Assembly (NCBI GenBank): GCA_051653405.1
Contig: JBOFWC010000235.1
Location: forward strand, 1-5,458
Length of the DNA: 5,458 nucleotides
Direction of reading: 5' to 3'
Source of the DNA: Proteocatella sp051653405
Lineage (GTDB): Bacteria > Bacillota > Clostridia > Peptostreptococcales > Filifactoraceae
The notes below the pieces were generated by a model. It worked only from the letters and a program-made list of their open reading frames with translations, was not told where the DNA came from and did no database searches. The translations under genes and the position numbers were made by a program. Position 1 is the first letter of the stretch. Each line of letters starts with the position of its first letter. Below, piece after piece: positions 4,490 through 5,458 of this stretch.

Positions 4490-5419
4490 ATGGATTTAAA
4501 CACGCTCGTAGATGATTACTTAAATATAGTAGAATATCAAAATAATTTGGATAAGAAAACTATCAAAGCATATAGAATAGATTTGAATCAATTTCAAAGA
4601 TTTGTTGAAGAAAAGGATTTTTCTAACACAAAAGAAGGTATAGTAAACTATATACAATTTTTAAATACTAATGGATATAAAATTAAAACTGTAAAGAGAA
4701 AAATCGCCTCATTAAAAGCTTTTTTTACTTATCTAAATTTTGAAGATATAATCGATATTAATCCATTTCATAATATCAGGTTGAAACTAAAAGAACCTTT
4801 TATTTTGCCAAAAATGATTCCATTAGAAGTGATAATAGAATTATTTGAATATGTGTATAATACAAAAAAGAAAATCAGAAAAGAAACCTATTTATATAAA
4901 GCTATTGTTAGAGATATTGCAGTATTGGAATTATTGTTTGGGACAGGTATACGTATTAGTGAATTATGTAATTTGAAAAGAGAAAATATAATATTTAGTC
5001 AAAATATAATAAAGATACATGGAAAAGGAAATAAAGAAAGAGTAATACCTATTTTTCATGAGAATATTTTAGAAGCGTTAAAAATATATGAAAAAAATTT
5101 TTATGATATTTCAATAGAAAAAGATTATTTTTTTATTAATAGAAACAAGAACATATTATCCAGTCAATCAGTAAGAAATATGATAAATAAGTATTGCAGA
5201 GATGCAAATATTAAATTACATATTACGCCACATATGTTTAGACACACATTTGCAACAACTTTATTAGACTCCGATGTGGATACACGATATATTCAACAGC
5301 TATTAGGACATTCAAGTATTCTAACCACGCAGATATATACACATGTTACTTCTAATAAAAAAGTAGAAATAATGAAATATAAAAATCCTAGATCTAAAAT
5401 TATAATGAATGAAGGATAA
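4490..5419 (+). CDS. Tyrosine recombinase/integrase (XerC/XerD-like)
   Basis: This is a 309-residue site-specific recombinase. Residues 1-90 form the SAM-like, core-binding N-terminal domain (TIKAYRIDLNQF, IASLKAFFTYL). The catalytic domain (about 108-295) has the complete set: Arg155 in GTGIRISEL, Lys179 in GKGNKERVIP, His248 and Arg251 in HMFRHTFA, His274 in LLGHSS and nucleophile Tyr283 in TQIYTHV. It should cut and rejoin DNA through a 3'-phosphotyrosine. Length and layout match Xer-type and transposon integrases; an insert of about 15 residues (lysine-rich, 124-138) precedes the catalytic Arg. The start follows AGGAGG. Another gene begins 26 bases after its stop, so it is the first of an operon. 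A housekeeping XerC/XerD would not normally sit in this context, so a mobile-element recombinase, possibly the first member of a recombinase trio, is favoured. It is visibly more AT-rich than the HNH and caspase genes, which suggests separate ancestry. Confidence 0.9.
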   Translation: MDLNTLVDDYLNIVEYQNNLDKKTIKAYRIDLNQFQRFVEEKDFSNTKEGIVNYIQFLNTNGYKIKTVKRKIASLKAFFTYLNFEDIIDINPFHNIRLKLKEPFILPKMIPLEVIIELFEYVYNTKKKIRKETYLYKAIVRDIAVLELLFGTGIRISELCNLKRENIIFSQNIIKIHGKGNKERVIPIFHENILEALKIYEKNFYDISIEKDYFFINRNKNILSSQSVRNMINKYCRDANIKLHITPHMFRHTFATTLLDSDVDTRYIQQLLGHSSILTTQIYTHVTSNKKVEIMKYKNPRSKIIMNEG

Positions 5420-5445
5420 TTATAAATTATAGGAGGTTAGTTGTT

Positions 5446-5458
5446 TTGAATAACAATA
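5446..5458 (+). CDS. Start of a further gene with a TTG start (partial)
   Basis: AGGAGGT at 5431-5437 is followed 8 bases later by TTG AAT AAC AAT, giving fMet-Asn-Asn-Asn before the window ends. The nearer TTG at 5441 runs straight into a TGA, so it is excluded. The gene is tightly linked to the recombinase gene. It could be a second recombinase or an accessory transposition protein, but its product cannot be read from four codons. Confidence 0.5.

Noticed and set aside
2104..5437. Shared 13-mer AATTATAGGAGGT before the TIR gene and before the last gene
   Set aside because: It is a ribosome binding site in an AT-rich context; the match is expected from convergent translation signals, not a meaningful repeat.
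1..5458. CRISPR array, tRNA or rRNA genes
   Set aside because: No regularly spaced direct repeats and no tRNA or rRNA-like conserved segments were seen on either strand.

Overview
The window is AT-rich DNA with strong AGGAGG-type ribosome binding sites, TTG or ATG starts and an IS150-group insertion sequence. Together these suggest a low-GC Gram-positive host, most likely a gut-type Clostridia (Lachnospiraceae-like) bacterium. That placement is inference; no phylogenetic marker is present. All readable genes are on the + strand. The mix of a nuclease, a TIR-caspase pair, a decayed IS and a tyrosine recombinase is typical of a mobile or defence island.

Layout. Positions 1-77 are the tail of an upstream gene. 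It is closely followed by an HNH endonuclease of the CxxC...DH...CxxCN type (87-668), probably the nuclease half of an operon whose other gene lies mostly outside the window. The nuclease ends at a run of nine A. A coding-looking tail continues in the +1 frame to 756, so the gene may be frameshifted. A self-contained small unit follows: an extended -10 promoter (742-770), a hairpin that can mask the ribosome binding site, a 54-residue unknown protein (806-970) and a terminator-like hairpin (981-1027).

The centrepiece is a two-gene operon with its own extended -10 promoter (1038-1066). A caspase-like C14 protease (1134-2102; catalytic His83 and Cys129) carries a distinct C-terminal domain. It is followed 22 bases later by a small ThsB-like TIR-domain protein (2125-2508; candidate catalytic Glu79). 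This matches the TIR-caspase anti-phage architecture described as type IV Thoeris. There, the TIR enzyme senses infection and makes a cyclic ADP-ribose isomer from NAD+, and that signal switches on a caspase-like protease which degrades cell proteins and stops the infection. A strong terminator (2576-2623) closes the operon.

Downstream is a complete-looking but dead IS3-family, IS150-group element (2661-4128). It has matched terminal inverted repeats and a 3-bp GAG target duplication. Its orfA has an in-frame stop and a frameshift, the orfA/orfB junction appears deleted, and orfB is frameshifted. About 360 bases of very AT-rich DNA without a convincing gene follow. A tyrosine recombinase with an intact catalytic set comes next (4490-5419), and 26 bases after it another gene begins with a TTG start behind AGGAGG. 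This is the start of a multi-gene recombinase-type operon, possibly a recombinase-in-trio element, that continues beyond the window.

How the parts fit: the HNH module and the TIR-caspase module look like two independent defence cassettes side by side, separated by a small regulated ORF. The recombinase operon and the IS account for their mobility and decay.
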